DNA from: Megaustenia siamemsis
Taxonomy: Eukaryota; Mollusca; Gastropoda; Stylommatophora; Ariophantidae
Length of the DNA: 64,000 nucleotides
Direction: 5' to 3'
Assembly (NCBI GenBank): GCA_032433765.1
Contig: JAVIAB010000051.1
Coordinates: forward strand, 151,205,276-151,269,275
In this document: positions 21,868-35,345 of the stretch, in pieces
Numbering within the stretch: the stretch's first letter is position 1
Layout: every line of letters starts with the position of its first letter
Position numbers and translations under genes: made by a program
Notes under the pieces: model-generated
Told to the model about the DNA's origin: nothing
Databases searched by the model: none
Seen by the model: only the letters and a program-made list of their open reading frames with translations

Positions 21868-24800
21868 AAATGATGATATTTGTTACATTTATGATGGTGA
21901 CACATGATGACATTTATTACATTTATGCTGGTGATACACAACACATGATGACATCTGTTACGTTTATGCTGGTGACCCACAACACATGATGACATTTGTT
22001 ACATTTATGCTAGTGACACACAACACATGATGACATCTGTTACATTTATGCTGGTGACACATGATGACATTTATTACATTTATGTTGGTGACACACAACA
22101 CATGATGACATCTGTTACATTTATGCTGGTGACCCACAACACATGATGACATTTGTTACATTTATGCTTGTGACACACAACACATGATGACATCTGTTAC
22201 ATTTATGCTGGTGACACATGACGACATTTATTACATTTATGTTGGTGACACACAACACATGATGACATTTATTACATTTATGCTGGTGACCCACAACACA
22301 TGATGACATCTGTTACATTTATGATGGTGACACATGATGACATTTATTACATTTATGTTGGTGACACACAACACATGATGACATCTGTTACATTTATGAT
22401 GGTGACACATGATGACATTTATTACATTTATGTTGGTGACACACAACACATGATGGCATCTGTTACATTTATGCTGGTGACCCACAACACATGATGACAC
22501 TTGTTACATTTATGCTGGTGACACACAACACATGATGACATTTATTACATTTATGCTGGTGACCCACAACACATGATGACATCTGTTACATTTTATGCTG
22601 GTGACACACAACACAAGATGACATTTATTACATTTATGCTGGTGAAACATGATGACATCTGTTACATTTATGCTGGTGACACAAAGCACATGATGACATC
22701 TGTTACATTTATGCTGGTGATGCAAAATGACATTTATTACATTTATGCTGATGATACATGATGACATTTATTACATTTATGCTGGTGACACATGATGACA
22801 TTTATTACAATTATGCTGGTGATAAACAACATATGATGACATCTGTTACATTTATGCTGGTGACACAAGATGGCATCTGTTACATTTATGCTGGTGACAC
22901 TTTGACATTTATTACATTTATGCTGGTGACACACAACACATGATGACATTTATTGCATTTATGCTGGTGACACATGATGACATCTGTTACATTTATGCTG
23001 GTGACCCACAACACATGATGACATCTGTTATATTTATGCTGGTGACACATACACACATGATGACATTTATTACATTTATGCTGGTGACACATGATGACAT
23101 TTATTACATTTATGCTGGTGACCCACAACACATGATGACATATGTTATATTTATGCTGGTGACACATACACACATGATGACATTTATTACATTTATGCTG
23201 GTGACACATGATGACATTTATTACATTTATGCTGGTGACCCACAACACATGATGACATCTGTTATATTTATGCTGGTGACACACAACACATGATGACATT
23301 TATTACATTTATGTTGGTGACACACAACACATGATGGCATCTGTTACATTTATGCTGGTGACCCACAACACATGATGACACTTGTTACATTTATGCTGGT
23401 GACCCACAACACATGATGACACTTGTTACATTTATGCTGGTGACACACAACACATGATGACATTTATTACATTTATGCTGGTGACCCACAACACATGATG
23501 ACATCTGTTATATTTTATGCTGGTGACACACAACACAAGATGACATTTATTACATTTATGCTGGTGAAACATGATGACATCTGTTACATTTATGCTGGTG
23601 ACACAAAGCACATGATGACATCTGTTACATTTATGCTGGTGATGCAAAATGACATTTATTACATTTATGCTGATGACACATGATGACATTTATTACATTT
23701 ATGCTGGTGACACATGATGACATTTATTACAATTATGCTGGTGATAAACAACATATGATGACATCTGTTACATTTATGCTGGTGACACAAGATGACATCT
23801 GTTACATTTATGCTGGTGACACTTTGACATTTATTACATTTATGCTGGTGACACACAACACATGATGACATTTATTGCATTTATGCTGGTGACACATGAT
23901 GACATCTGTTACATTTATGCTGGTGACCCACAACACATGATGACATCTGTTATATTTATGCTGGTGACACATACACACATGATGACATTTATTACATTTA
24001 TGCTGGTGACACATGATGACATTTATTACATTTATGCTGGTGACCCACAACACATGATGACATCTGTTACATTTATGCTGGTGACACATGATGACATTTA
24101 TTACATTTATGTTGGTGACACACAACACATGATGACATCTGTTACATTTATGCTGGTGACCCACAACACATGATGACATCTGTTATATTTATGCTGGTGA
24201 CACACAACACATGATGACATTTATTACATTTATGTTGGTGACACACAACACATGATGGCATCTGTTACATTTATGCTGGTGACCCACAACACATGATGAC
24301 ACTTGTTACATTTATGCTGGTGACACACAACACATGATGACATTTATTACATTTATGCTGGTGACCCACAACACATGATGACATCTGTTACATTTTATGC
24401 TGGTGACACACAACACAAGATGACATTTATTACATTTATGCTGGTGAAACATGATGACATCTGTTACATTTATGCTGGTGACACAAAGCACATGATGACA
24501 TCTGTTACATTTATGCTGGTGATGCAAAATGACATTTATTACATTTATGCTGATGACACATGATGACATTTATTACATTTATGCTGGTGACACATGATGA
24601 CATTTATTACAATTATGCTGGTGATAAACAACATATGATGACATCTGTTACATTTATGCTGGTGACACAAGATGACATCTGTTACATTTATGCTGGTGAC
24701 ACTTTGACATTTATTACATTTATGCTGGTGACACACAACACATGATGACATTTATTGCATTTATGCCGGTGACACATGATGACATCTGTTACATTTATGC

Positions 24801-25600
24801 TGGTGACCCACAACACATGATGACATCTGTTATATTTATGCTGGTGACACATACACACATGATGACATTTATTACATTTATGCTGGTGACACATGATGAC
24901 ATTTATTACATTTATGCTGGTGACCCACAACACATGATGACATCTGTTATATTTATGCTGGTGACACATACACACATGATGACATTTATTACATTTATGC
25001 TGGTGACACATGATGACATTTATTACATTTATGCTGGTGACCCACAACACATGATGACATCTGTTATATTTATGCTGGTGACACACAACACATGATGGCA
25101 TTTATTACATTTATGCTGGTGACACATGATGACACTTGTTACATTTATGCTGGTGACACATGATGGCATTCATTACATTTATGCTGGTGACACATGATGA
25201 CATTCATTACATTTATGCTGGTGACACATGATGGCATTTATTACATTTATGCTGGTGACACATGATGGCATTTATTACATTTATGCTGGTGACACATGAT
25301 GACATTCATTACATTTATGCTGGTGACACATGATGGCATTTATTTCATTTATGCTGGTGACACATGATGGCATTTATTACATTTATGCTGATGACACATG
25401 ATGACATTCATTACATTTATGCTGGTGACACATGATGACATTCATTACATTTATGCTGGCGACACATAATGACATTCGTTACATTTATACTGATGACACA
25501 TGATGACATTTACTACATTTATGCTGGTGACACATGATGATATTTGTTACATTTATGCTGGTGACAAACAAATGATGACATTTGTTATATTTGTATTGAT
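21868..25600. repeat. 3.7-kb minisatellite with higher-order structure
   Basis: About 100 units of two interleaved lengths: roughly 34 bp (ATGATGACATTTATTACATT + TATGCTGGTGACAC) and roughly 41 bp (the same with CCCACAACAC). A larger block is repeated three times: the distinctive CATTTTATGC variant occurs at 22589, 23511 and 24391, giving periods of about 922 and 880 bp. Open frames on both strands are a by-product of the repeat. The array lies within XPO7 intron 10. Confidence 0.95.
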
Positions 25601-25856
25601 GTTGCACAGGACATAAGATACCATCTGTTCTGCTTGCATAAAAAGTCAAGCAAAGGTGTTCCCTCCATGCCTTGCTAACCATATGAGGAATATGGTGTTA
25701 GTGACCATATTTTTCTTCTTTTTTTTTTTTTTGCACAAGTCAAATAATTTGCAATATAGCAATTTTTCAAGTAAGCACAATCTGAAACACAATGAAAGAT
25801 TTCATCGATTGATAATCCTGACCCCAAGACGATTTTTTATCCATAAATTATCCTAC

Positions 25857-26014
25857 CTGTTGTAAAATTTCTGGATGAACTTCTAGAAGAGAAAGAAAAG
25901 CTTCACCGTCTGGCACAAGGTTTCGTGTTTGTTTCCTTTTGTTGATGAAGCAACGGAAGAGATAGGTGATGAGACTGTCCAGAGTAGCACAACATCCAGT
26001 GCATACCATGGTAT
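25857..26014 (-). CDS. XPO7: XPO7 exon 10 in window
   Basis: The 158-bp exon encodes (D)[19 protein letters not shown] through LLEVHPEILQQ, matching [20 protein letters not shown] in vertebrates. The donor is GTAGGA. The acceptor TTTCCCCAACAG and the first 14 exon bases are the founder of a 42-bp tandem array that continues to about 26380. Confidence 0.96.
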
Positions 26015-26380
26015 CTGTTGGGGAAACAAACACATCACACAATCATACCATGGTATCTGTTGGGGAAACAAACACATCACACAATCATACCATGGTATCT
26101 GTTGGGGAAACAAACACATCACACAATCATACCATGGTATATGTTGGGGAAACAAACACATCACACAATCATACCATGGTATCTGTTGGGGAAACAAACA
26201 CATCACACAATCATACCATACTATCTGTTGGGGAAACAAACACATCACACAATCATACCATGGTATCTGTTGGGGAAACAAACACATCACACAATCATAC
26301 CATGGTATCTGTTGGGGAAACAAAAACATCACGCATGGATACCATGGTATCTGTTGGAAAATAAATACACCACACAGTGT
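26003..26380. repeat. XPO7: 42-bp array made of the XPO7 exon-10 splice acceptor
   Basis: Nine units at exact 42-bp spacing. Read on the minus strand, each carries GTTTGTTTCCCCAACAG plus the first exon bases ATACCATGGTAT. The authentic acceptor is at 26015-26016. Copies follow at 26057, 26099, 26141 (AG lost), 26183, 26225, 26267, 26309 and 26351 (polypyrimidine tract degraded). Splicing to any upstream copy would place a TGA four codons after the junction. Confidence 0.95.
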
Positions 26381-26800
26381 TATGAGAAATCCTTGTGGAC
26401 AAGATGGTTACACTGGAAACAAATATGGAAATGGTTGCCTTGTCTGTTTTATTCTTTAGCTTCTTAGTTTCCATGGAAGTTATTTTAGGAAGCAACACAA
26501 CGAGCTGCTCACAATCTTTCTCCATCCTTCTCTGCTGTCGACAACTATCGGTGCTTGTTTCAACATTAATTATATGATATTTGGCCTCTTGACAAACGGT
26601 TGGTAGCAAGCAATCATGATTAGTCATTAATTTGGTAAAATATTGGTGTCTTATGCTGGATGCATAACAGCTTCTCTCATGACTGAGTCTACTAGTATTG
26701 GATAGACAGATTCAACGGCAGAATGAACAATGTGTATTTATGGAGCCCGGCCTTATCTCCTATCTCCTGTGCCTTTTGTATTTTTTTCTGCACTTTTTGC

Positions 26801-27121
26801 TATCAACATTTATACTCTACTATCAACATTTATACTCTACTATCAACATTTATATTCTACTATCAACATTTATACTCTACTATCAACATTTATACTCTAC
26901 TATCAACATTTATACTCTACCTATCAACATTTATACTCTACTATCAACATTTATATTCTACTATCAACATTTATACTCTACTATCAACATTTATACTCTA
27001 CTATCAACATTTATACTCTACCTATCAACATTTATACTCTACTATCAACATTTATACTCTACTATCAACATTTATACTCTACTATCAACATTTATACTCT
27101 ACTATCAACATTTATACTCTT
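26801..27121. repeat. 20-bp minisatellite
   Basis: About 16 copies of TATCAACATTTATACTCTAC, two with an extra C, so all three frames stay open. Confidence 0.97.
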
Positions 27122-27154
27122 TCCTCCTCTTCAGTGTTCACCCGTTATGTGGGC

Positions 27155-27600
27155 ATGAATCATAGCTGTTTGTCTTCATTTGAAAGTAGTATTTTAGTTT
27201 CAATCTTGGAAATTTTGAAATATTTATGGATGATACCCTAAGCCTAGTACATTCCCTCCAATCTTAAAAATGATATTTCATATAAGTGGTTTCAATTTAT
27301 GATACGCCACACAAAATGTTAAATTTCTAGCTAAAGCAAATATTAATATTTTAGTTATATTTTGGTACTTAATGTTGTAACAGAAAGATTGGCAAATATG
27401 AGGGTTTCAAAGGGTGCAATATTCGATTTTTAACTTCAACCACAAAAGTTTTAACATTTTTAGACTACAAATTCCTCTAAACATTTTGAATGTAAGATAA
27501 TAGAGATATGTGTATTTTATCTTTGTGAAATGATTACATATGATTAAATCAACAAAAGTATCAGTGACAAAAAGCTGTGTGATGCATTGTTACTAGTTTA
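27155..27600 (+). repeat. Unclassified interspersed repeat, copy 1
   Basis: About 440 bp, collinear with 35785-36225 but diverged. Shared blocks include GTGGTTTCAATTTRTKAYAC and CATTTTGAATGTAAGATAAT-like sequence. I see no terminal repeats or coding capacity, so its class is unknown. Confidence 0.65.
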
Positions 27601-28237
27601 TAGCAAACAACAATTATCTGTGCCTTTAGGTTATACACATTCATCTTAGGCATAAGTAGATTTTTATTTGCTTTGCAATCTTAGTCTGGGCCGTAGCCAT
27701 TTCGGCCCACTCTGTTTCTATTTTTAACTGCTAAAAGGGTTCTTGGGAGAAGGCTAAACATCAAACCTCACTAGCCAGAGACTACCCTTCATTTCTCACA
27801 AAATGAATGATAGAGTATTGCTCTCTGTTGGTGCATGTCTCAAGTTAGGTGATAATTTTTACTCTGCTACTGTGATGACCTGTCCTTTGTAAGATAGTCT
27901 TTATTTCATTGGTAACAATATGGCAAACATAGAACAATAGCATAGTGTTTCAAATGTTTGTTTTCATTTTAAGCTATTTGTGACATATCCTTCTATAAGG
28001 AAAAAATGTAACTGCATTGGGGGCTAAAACCTGTGTCAGCATGAAGGCTGAAATTTGTTAGCAACTCATAGCTGACTGATGGTGCCAGGATCTTTGAATG
28101 AGAACTATCCAGATTCTATTCCACTTCTTTGTGATCCCCCAGTATTAGACTAACCAGCTAGGCCAAGTAAATAGGGATCAAGAGGGATGGAAATCCAGCA
28201 CTTTAAAATGCCATGCTGAGTTGGGTATAGCATCTTC
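27601..28237. other. XPO7 intron 9, no gene recognised
   Basis: Intronic sequence without recognisable features. Confidence 0.5.
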
Positions 28238-28790
28238 ATCACCATACCTGCCGGCGTAGGTGATCATGTCTCTCCACAACTTTTGATCTCGACAGTTATT
28301 TATCATTTCCGCCTGGTGTTGACTCTTTGCCAAGCTGTTCTCTTAAGCTGTCTGGTATCTTTTCTCTTTGCTTCCCTCTAACTCTTCATCCCTCAATTTT
28401 TCCAGCTGTTCTCTTCTCATTACATGGCCAAAAAAATTATGATTGTTTCTTCTTAATATTGGAAATTAGCTCTCTTTTTGCTTTGGCCTCTTTTAGAACA
28501 TTTTCATTACTCTTCTTAGCTGTCCATGGTATTCTCAACATTCTTCTGTAAAAACACATTTCTACAGCCTCCAGTGATTTTCTTGTCTGTTGTCCTATTG
28601 TCCATGATTCCCATCCATATGTTAAGACTGGCTCTACATAACATTTAAGAACTCTTTTTCTTGTTTCTATTGTCAAAAATGGATTGCATAGTATCTTCCT
28701 AATTTTTTGGAAAGCTGCTTTTGTCTGAGCCATTCTGCATCTCACCTCTGTTCTGAAGTTGGATATACTGGGCTGAAAAGTTGCAAATGT
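28238..28790 (-). mobile_element. RTE/BovB-like LINE, 5'-truncated
   Basis: The minus strand encodes TEVRCRMAQTKAAFQKIRKI, YVEPVLTYGWESWTIGQQTR and YRRMLRIPWTAKKSNENVL, followed by the conserved 3' end. This is the ORF2 thumb and C-terminal region of the same family as 9.7 and 11.6-13.9 kb. The 5' truncation lies near 28760, 114 bp from XPO7 exon 9. Confidence 0.88.
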
Positions 28791-28903
28791 CACAGCACGC
28801 TGAAAACTACTATGCCACTGACAGAGGTGTGTTTTTTTATTACATGTATCATGTTAACTTGAAAAGAAAGAAAACACTGAAAAAAAAAAAGCCAAAAAAT
28901 TAC

Positions 28904-29042
28904 CTAAAGCAGTAAATCCTTCGCTGACTGAAGATAAAATATACAACAAGACTTGTGGCTCTAGGTTACTGATAAATGTCATGTGGTCTTGAGCAAGGCA
29001 CTCCAACAGACCGTAGTAATTCTGACTTAATTTTGGGTAGTC
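28904..29042 (-). CDS. XPO7: XPO7 exon 9 in window
   Basis: The 139-bp exon encodes [20 protein letters not shown] then [20 protein letters not shown] and EGFTAL, as in vertebrate [20 protein letters not shown]. The acceptor is TTTTTTTCTAG and the donor is GTAATT. It leaves one base (G) that forms Asp with the next exon. Confidence 0.96.
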
Positions 29043-29794
29043 CTAGAAAAAAATAAAGAAATTACATACAAAAGATCAGCAAGTTGCAAGCCACATAAGC
29101 ACTCTCAAAATACAAGTAGTAAACATGATAGAAACTCTGGTGAAATGGTAAGTATTTGGCTACAATCATATCAATCTCATAAAAGGGATGGTCTATCTCA
29201 GGTGTCTCTTGTCACCATAAAATATTACACTCACAAAGGGTCATATATTTACTTTGCCTTCCCACTGAGGCAGACAGTTCCATTGTTTGTTTTCTTTCAC
29301 TGCATGGATACAAGTTTGTTAGTCCAATTTTCATATTTACTGTAAAATATGGTTGATAGTTTACTCTGCTTTCTTTTATTTTTGCCTCCGCTTTTTATAT
29401 TTTTGGTAGCGGCCAAAGGTCACATATGGTCTCTTCTTGACAAGAAGTAGTAAGACAAAGTTGTTTCAACTTTTCTGTCATTTTTCCTCTTTTCACATTT
29501 AAGATTACAGCTCTAATCTTTTTTTATATTGCTGTCTTAAAATTGAGTTTTGTTACATTTCTCTTTCACTAGCCTATTTTATTTCTCATTTCCATATAAC
29601 ATATTCATCTATCGTATTATCTGTTCAATTACAGTTGGTGGAGATAAATACCCTTTTATCCTGTACAATTTTAAACCAACTTCCAAAAGTGAAACCCAAC
29701 GAGATCAGAAGACCACACTAGAATGAAACATGGAAACTGAAGGTTGCACATTGATGATTTTAGTTGTTTGTCAGATAAACACATTCTATATCCA

Positions 29795-31240
29795 CCTTCT
29801 TAATCAACACACACTGTTAATTACACACATTCTGTGTCTAGTTTCTCTATCAACACACACTGTTAATTACACACATTCTGTGTCTAGTTTCTCTATCAAC
29901 ACACACTGTTAATTAAACACATTCTGTATCTAGTTTCTCTATCAACACACACTGTTAATTAAACACATTCTGTATCTAGTTTCTCTATCAACACACACTG
30001 TTAATTAAACACATTCTGTATCTAGTTTCTCTACCAACACACACTGTTAATTAAACACATTCTGTATCTAGTTTCTCTATCAACACACACTGTTAATTAA
30101 ACACATTCTGTATCTAGTTTCTCTATCAACACACACTGTTAATTAAACACATTCTGTATCTAGTTTCTCTATCAACACACACTGTTAATTAAACACATTC
30201 TGTATCTAGTTTCTCTATCAGCATACACTGTTAATTAAACACATTCTGTATCTAGTTTCTCTATCAACACACACTGTTAATTAAACACATTCTGTGTCTA
30301 GTTTCTCTATCAACACACACTGTTAATTAAACACATTCTGTATCTAGTTTCTCTATCAACACACACTGTTAATTAAACACATTCTGTATCTAGTTTCTCT
30401 ATCAACACACTGTTAATTAAACACATTCTGTATCTAGTTTCTCTATCAACACACCGTTAATTAAACACATTCTGTATCTAGTTTCTCTATCAACACACTG
30501 TTAATTAAACACATTCTGTATCTAGTTTCTCTATCACCACACACTGTTAATTAAACACATTCTGTATCTAGTTTCTCTATCAACACACACTGTTAATTAA
30601 ACACATTCTGTATCTAGTTTCTCTATCAACACACATTGTTAATTAAACACATTCTGTATCTAGTTTCTCTATCAACACACACTGTTAATTAAACACATTC
30701 TGTACCTAGTTTCTCTATCAACACACACTGTTAATTAAACACATTCTGTGTCTAGTTTATCTATCAACACACACTGTTAATTAAACACATTTTGTGTCTA
30801 GTTTCTCTATCAGCACACACTGTTAATTAAACACTTTCTGTGTCTAGTTTCTCTATCAACACACATTGTTAATTAAACACATTCTGTATCTAGTTTCTCT
30901 ATCAACACACACTGTTAATTAAACACATTCTGTGTCTAGTTTCTCTACCAACACACACTGTTAATTAAACACATTCTGTATCTAGTTTCTCTACCAACAC
31001 ACACTGTTAATTAAACACATTCTGTATCTAGTTTCTCTACCAACACACACTGTTAATTAAACACATTCTGTATCTAGTTTCTCTATCAACACACACTGTT
31101 AATTAAACACATTCTGTATCTTGTTTCTCTATCAGCACACACTGTTAATTAAACACATTCTGTATCTTGTTTCTCTATCAGCACACACTGTTAATTAAAC
31201 ACGTTCTGTATCTTGTTTCTCTATCAACATACACTGTTTG
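29795..31240. repeat. 46-bp minisatellite, about 31 copies
   Basis: The unit is TTCTCTATCAACACACACTG + TTAATTAAACACATTCTGTATCTAGT. Copies differ by single substitutions or a 2-bp CA deletion. The array lies in XPO7 intron 8. Confidence 0.97.
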
Positions 31241-31244
31241 TTTG

Positions 31245-31620
31245 TTAACTATTTCTGTACGTTATGCTGCACAGTGCATCACGCTCATTTCAGTCAAGTC
31301 CATATCATTGCACTGTACGTCACTTTGTGCCACTCTCAATCTAATTCATAAAAAAAGTCCTGCTTCTATAGTTTGTGATGCCATACAGCCACAGACATTT
31401 GTAAACAACTGTTTGAGGAAAATTCTGAACAGAAAATGGTATGACACGATCAAAAATGAAGATATCTGGGTAATAACAAAACAGGGGCCAACTAAGCAAC
31501 AGATTATAAATAGAAAATGGAGATGGATTGGATAAATGCTAAGAAAACCTGAACCTGATGTCTACGTAGAAAGACAAGTACTGTCATGGAACTTGTAGAG
31601 AAAGAAGGCCCTAAGATCAG
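31245..31620 (+). mobile_element. MITE-like end and LINE C-terminal fragment
   Basis: 31245-31350 begins TTAACTATTTCTGTACGTTA and matches, in reverse complement, the right end of the TTAA element at 53.49-53.59 kb. From about 31375 the plus strand encodes a LINE tail: QTFVNNCLRKILNRKWYD, KQQIINRKWRWIG and LSWNL. A frameshift occurs after WIG. Confidence 0.7.
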
Positions 31621-32500
31621 AACCACAGGGGAAAAATACACAAATTGTGGAAATGTAATACTTTGAGAAACCCCATGCATCACTTACAAGGATGGACAAT
31701 GTTACAAATGAAGAGATACAAAATTAGAATCTGGTAGCACATAATCTCTCTGAAGACCTCCAGAACATCATGAAGAAATACAGTCTCTTGCTGCAAAAAA
31801 AGACAAACTATCGTTACAGCATCTTCCCACTACTGGGGTCTACCAGGGGAAATTATAGGACCAGAGAATAAAGGCCACTTGTCCAGCGCAGTCGCTGTGA
31901 GGTGTTCAGGAAGTTTTTATTTCACCCCTGACAGAAAAAAACATGCTCTATCAATATGGTGATATATCCTCCAGCTTTTCTGACCTTGCAGAAACCACAC
32001 TGTTGAACAGCGAATGAGTGGAAAATCATGAAGAAATACAGTCTCTTGAAAAAAAAAAAAGAAATCAGAGAATGAGCAAGCATTGACTTCATCACTTCAC
32101 AATGGACACATTGACAGATATGGAGGGAGCTGGCCATAGTCATCAATGTTGTTTCAAAAAACCTGATAGTTATGGATAGGAAAGAAGGAAGGTAGGCATA
32201 TCATAAGAGAAAGACGCTGTCTAACACCATCAGAGAAAGAGTCTATCAAATACCACTAGAGAAAGGCTATCAAATTAAATCAGAGAAAGAGTCTATCAAA
32301 TACCACTAGAGAAAGACTATCAAATACAATTAGAGGAAAGTCTAACACCATTATACAAGTGCAAATGAAATATATAAAAGCCAATGACCAACATAAGAAG
32401 CAATGGCTAAAATTCACAGAATATTGAACTTACTGTACAAACATCAATACTTTACCATTAGTAACTGCTACTTTAGAACTAAATAAATGTTCCCACTCAC
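31621..32500. other. XPO7 intron 8, no gene recognised
   Basis: Intronic DNA with a short imperfect repetition around AGTCTATCAAATACCACTAG (32215-32340). No gene recognised. Confidence 0.5.
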
Positions 32501-32660
32501 CAGCAAATCACTCTGGGGTATGGACAACAACAACTTCACAAACATAGATAGTGCATCGTCAAGTGCTCCATCACCATACAGTCGAAACACTCCAAAATTT
32601 ACATAGTTGCCAGATAATGCTGCCTTTAACATTGAGAAACATATTGAAATACCTTTTAAC
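32501..32660 (-). CDS. XPO7: XPO7 exon 8 in window
   Basis: The 160-bp exon encodes [20 protein letters not shown] then [20 protein letters not shown] and [13 protein letters not shown], all collinear with vertebrate XPO7. The first base completes Lys from exon 7. The donor is GTGAGTG and the exon ends on a codon boundary. Confidence 0.95.
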
Positions 32661-32769
32661 TTGATTAAAGTTAAGAAAAAATATTTTTGTGTTCAAGCTG
32701 GTGTGTCTTCGCTGGGCAGAATAAATGTAAGGAGGTGCATAAATAGTGTTACATTGTAGGACATTACAT

Positions 32770-33030
32770 AAGCAGCATAAAACATGACAAATTTAATAGC
32801 AAAGGGAATAGAGAAGGAGAAAAGCAGCATAAAACATGACAAATTTAATAGCAAAAGGAATAGAGAAGGAGAAAAGCAGCATAAAACATGACAAATTTAA
32901 TAGCAAAAGGAATAGAGAAGGAGAAAAGCAGCATAAAACATGACAAATTTAATAGCAAAGGGAATAGAGAAGGAGAAAAGCAGCATAAAACATGACAAAT
33001 TTAATAGCAAAAGGAATAGAGAAGGAGAAA
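32770..33030. repeat. 52-bp tandem repeat, five copies
   Basis: The unit is GCAGCATAAAACATGACAAA + TTTAATAGCAAAAGGAATAGAGAAGGAGAAAA. The last copy runs directly into the head of a tRNA-derived SINE. Confidence 0.95.
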
Positions 33031-33300
33031 AGCCTCAGTGACTGAGTGGTTCGTACGCTTGCTACCCGATCAGAAGGGTACGGGTTCAATACCCAGATGT
33101 AACTGATTTGTTTTTAGATCAACAAGACTCCAGGGTTCACCCAGCATCTAAAAATGGGTACCACCAGAGATTTTTCAAGGAAGTAAGGTAGTCTGGCATG
33201 ATACCAACCACATCACTCAAAATTGTGGTGAGAGATGGAAAAATGTGGTCACTAACCATTGCTACTTCTCCAAATGATTAGCCAGTGAAGGGAAGTTTTA
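33030..33300 (+). mobile_element. tRNA-derived SINE, family B (diverged)
   Basis: A box-like CAGTGACTGAGTGGTTCGTA and B box GGGTTCAATACCC are followed by the family B body with GGTTCACCCAGC and TGGGTACCA. The head differs from the other family B copies. Confidence 0.65.
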
Positions 33301-34139
33301 CTTATTTTTTAATAGAGTATCTGAAAGAGTTGAAAATCGGCTGACCAGGTCAGCAATCCAAAACTGTAACGACCTCATATCAACTCTTCTGTGGATTCCT
33401 AGAAACAGTCCATTGACTAACAAAGTGGAAATTGTTATGACTCCTGGTATAGAAATTTACTGATACAGAAGACCTAGTATTACACTATCAACAAAGCAGA
33501 AAAGCACTAACCTGTCCAACTGGAACAATAAAACTGAGGAAGCCACTGAATCCAGCCATAACTGGATCTAAAAACTAATGGCTTAGTGTTGGCATTATGG
33601 CAACATAAAAATTCAACTCATCTAAAAGATGATTTTGCCCATTTAGATTTAAATCAACATTCAACAGAGCTACTTCCTTTTTAGCTACTGACACAAACTA
33701 AAATAACTTCTCTTACATCACAGCAAACTGGCCATTTAAGAAATCATTTTAAATACAAAAATTAATTTGATTTTTAACATTCCTGGATATAAACAAAAGA
33801 TGGTGTAAACAAATTAATCTACAAAAATATTTGCTTACTTAGGCTTCTTCATGCTCTCTAGCACAAAGTCCACTACTATAAATCACTTTTGCCTGTCTTG
33901 AGACAACCTTTCAAGCACACACTATGTGCAACTCTTCTTCAGTTTTTTGTGAACTATTCTATACTGTATCTCTTTTGGTCTTCCTTATATAATCCTTTTG
34001 TCATCTGGAGTCCAGTGAAGAGATACTCTCAATATAGTCATAGTTTATAAGACTTTTTGAGAACTTGGACTACTCTCGATTTAGCTCAAAAATTTTAATA
34101 ACAGAGCTTAACCTCATCTTAGTAAGTAAGTGAGGAGCC
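33301..34139. other. XPO7 intron 7, no gene recognised
   Basis: Intronic DNA inside the predicted U12 intron. No feature recognised. Confidence 0.5.
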
Positions 34140-34395
34140 CCATTATTCCACGTGACATTTAGGGAATATAGTCTTAATGTTCACATTTTTTATAGGCCTT
34201 TGAACATAATTTCTGGGGTGATGTGGTTGGTATTACACCTGTGCCGCTTTACTTTCAAAGAAAACAATATCAGGTACCCATTTACGGTTGGGTGAACCTG
34301 GAATCCTTCGATCAGAACAGAATTTTACCTCTTGTCTTTCATAGTCCAGTGCACAAACCACTGAGCTAATGCAGCTACCAAACCTCATCTTGCCT
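34140..34395 (-). mobile_element. tRNA-derived SINE, family B
   Basis: In reverse complement: GAGGTTTGGTAGCTGCATTA and GCTCAGTGGTTTGTGCACTG (head), then GGTTCACCC and TGGGTACCTGAT, ending with the GGTGTAATACCAACCACAT body. It matches 44.76-44.96 (+) and 54.69-54.96 kb (-). Confidence 0.7.
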
Positions 34396-34574
34396 CCACA
34401 TAATTTATTCTGTATCCTTTGAATTACCACTTTACTCTGAATCTCTTCAGGGCTTATTTCCTGGGATAGTCAGGCACTACAGTCTTGTGAATATGTTCAT
34501 AATTCAGAATCCTATCACAACAATCTCAAACATTCAGACACTTACACATACCAACACTAAATTTAGCACAAATA

Positions 34575-35345
34575 TATGAACTCATGACAACACATGTGCC
34601 ATCACTCATAATAGAACTCATAACAACACATGTCAACACTGGTTATGAAACTCATGACAGCACACACATCACCACCCATGACAGCACACACATAACCAAT
34701 CATTATGAAACACATGACAACACAAATATCATTATGAAACTCATGGTAACACACACATCACCAATCATTATGAAACTCATGGTAACACACACATCACCAA
34801 TCATTATGAAACTCATGATAGCACACACATCACCAATCATTATGAAACTCATGACAGCACACATCACCAATCATTATGAAACTCATGACAGCACACACAT
34901 CACCACCCATGACAGCACACACATAACCAATCATTATGAAACTCATGACAGCACACATCACCAATCATTATGAAACTCATGATAGCACACACATCACCAA
35001 TCATTATGAAACTCATGACAGCACACACATAACCAATCATTATGAAACACATGACAACACAAATATCATTATGAAACTCATGATAACACACACATCACCA
35101 CTCATTATGAAACTCGTGATAGCACACACATCACCAATCATCATGAAACTCATGACAGCACACACATCACCAATCATGAAACTCATGACAACACACATAT
35201 CACCAATCATGAAACTCATGACAACACACATATCACCAATCATGAAACTCATGACAACACACATATCACCAATCATGAAACTCATGACAACACACATATC
35301 ACCAATCATTAAACTCATGACAACACACATGCTAACACTTAGTTT
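34575..35345. repeat. Compound minisatellite, about 28-36 bp
   Basis: Units built from ATCATTATGAAACTCATGAC + AGCACACACATCACCA, with some shortened to 28-32 bp. The array ends about 125 bp from the U12 donor of XPO7 exon 7. Confidence 0.93.

Noticed and set aside
21964..25101. Many long open frames on both strands that resemble repeat proteins
   Set aside because: They follow from the 34/41-bp tandem unit lacking stops in several frames; no start context, composition or conservation supports coding.
32661..32662. Ordinary AG acceptor (CAAG) for XPO7 exon 8
   Set aside because: With the ATATCC donor it would delete one base from the coding frame and create an immediate stop. The AA boundary keeps the frame and the conserved Lys.
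33505..33561. Exon-like segment on the minus strand with acceptor TTTTTAG and donor GTTAGT
   Set aside because: Its translation does not match XPO7, and exons 7 and 8 already join without it.
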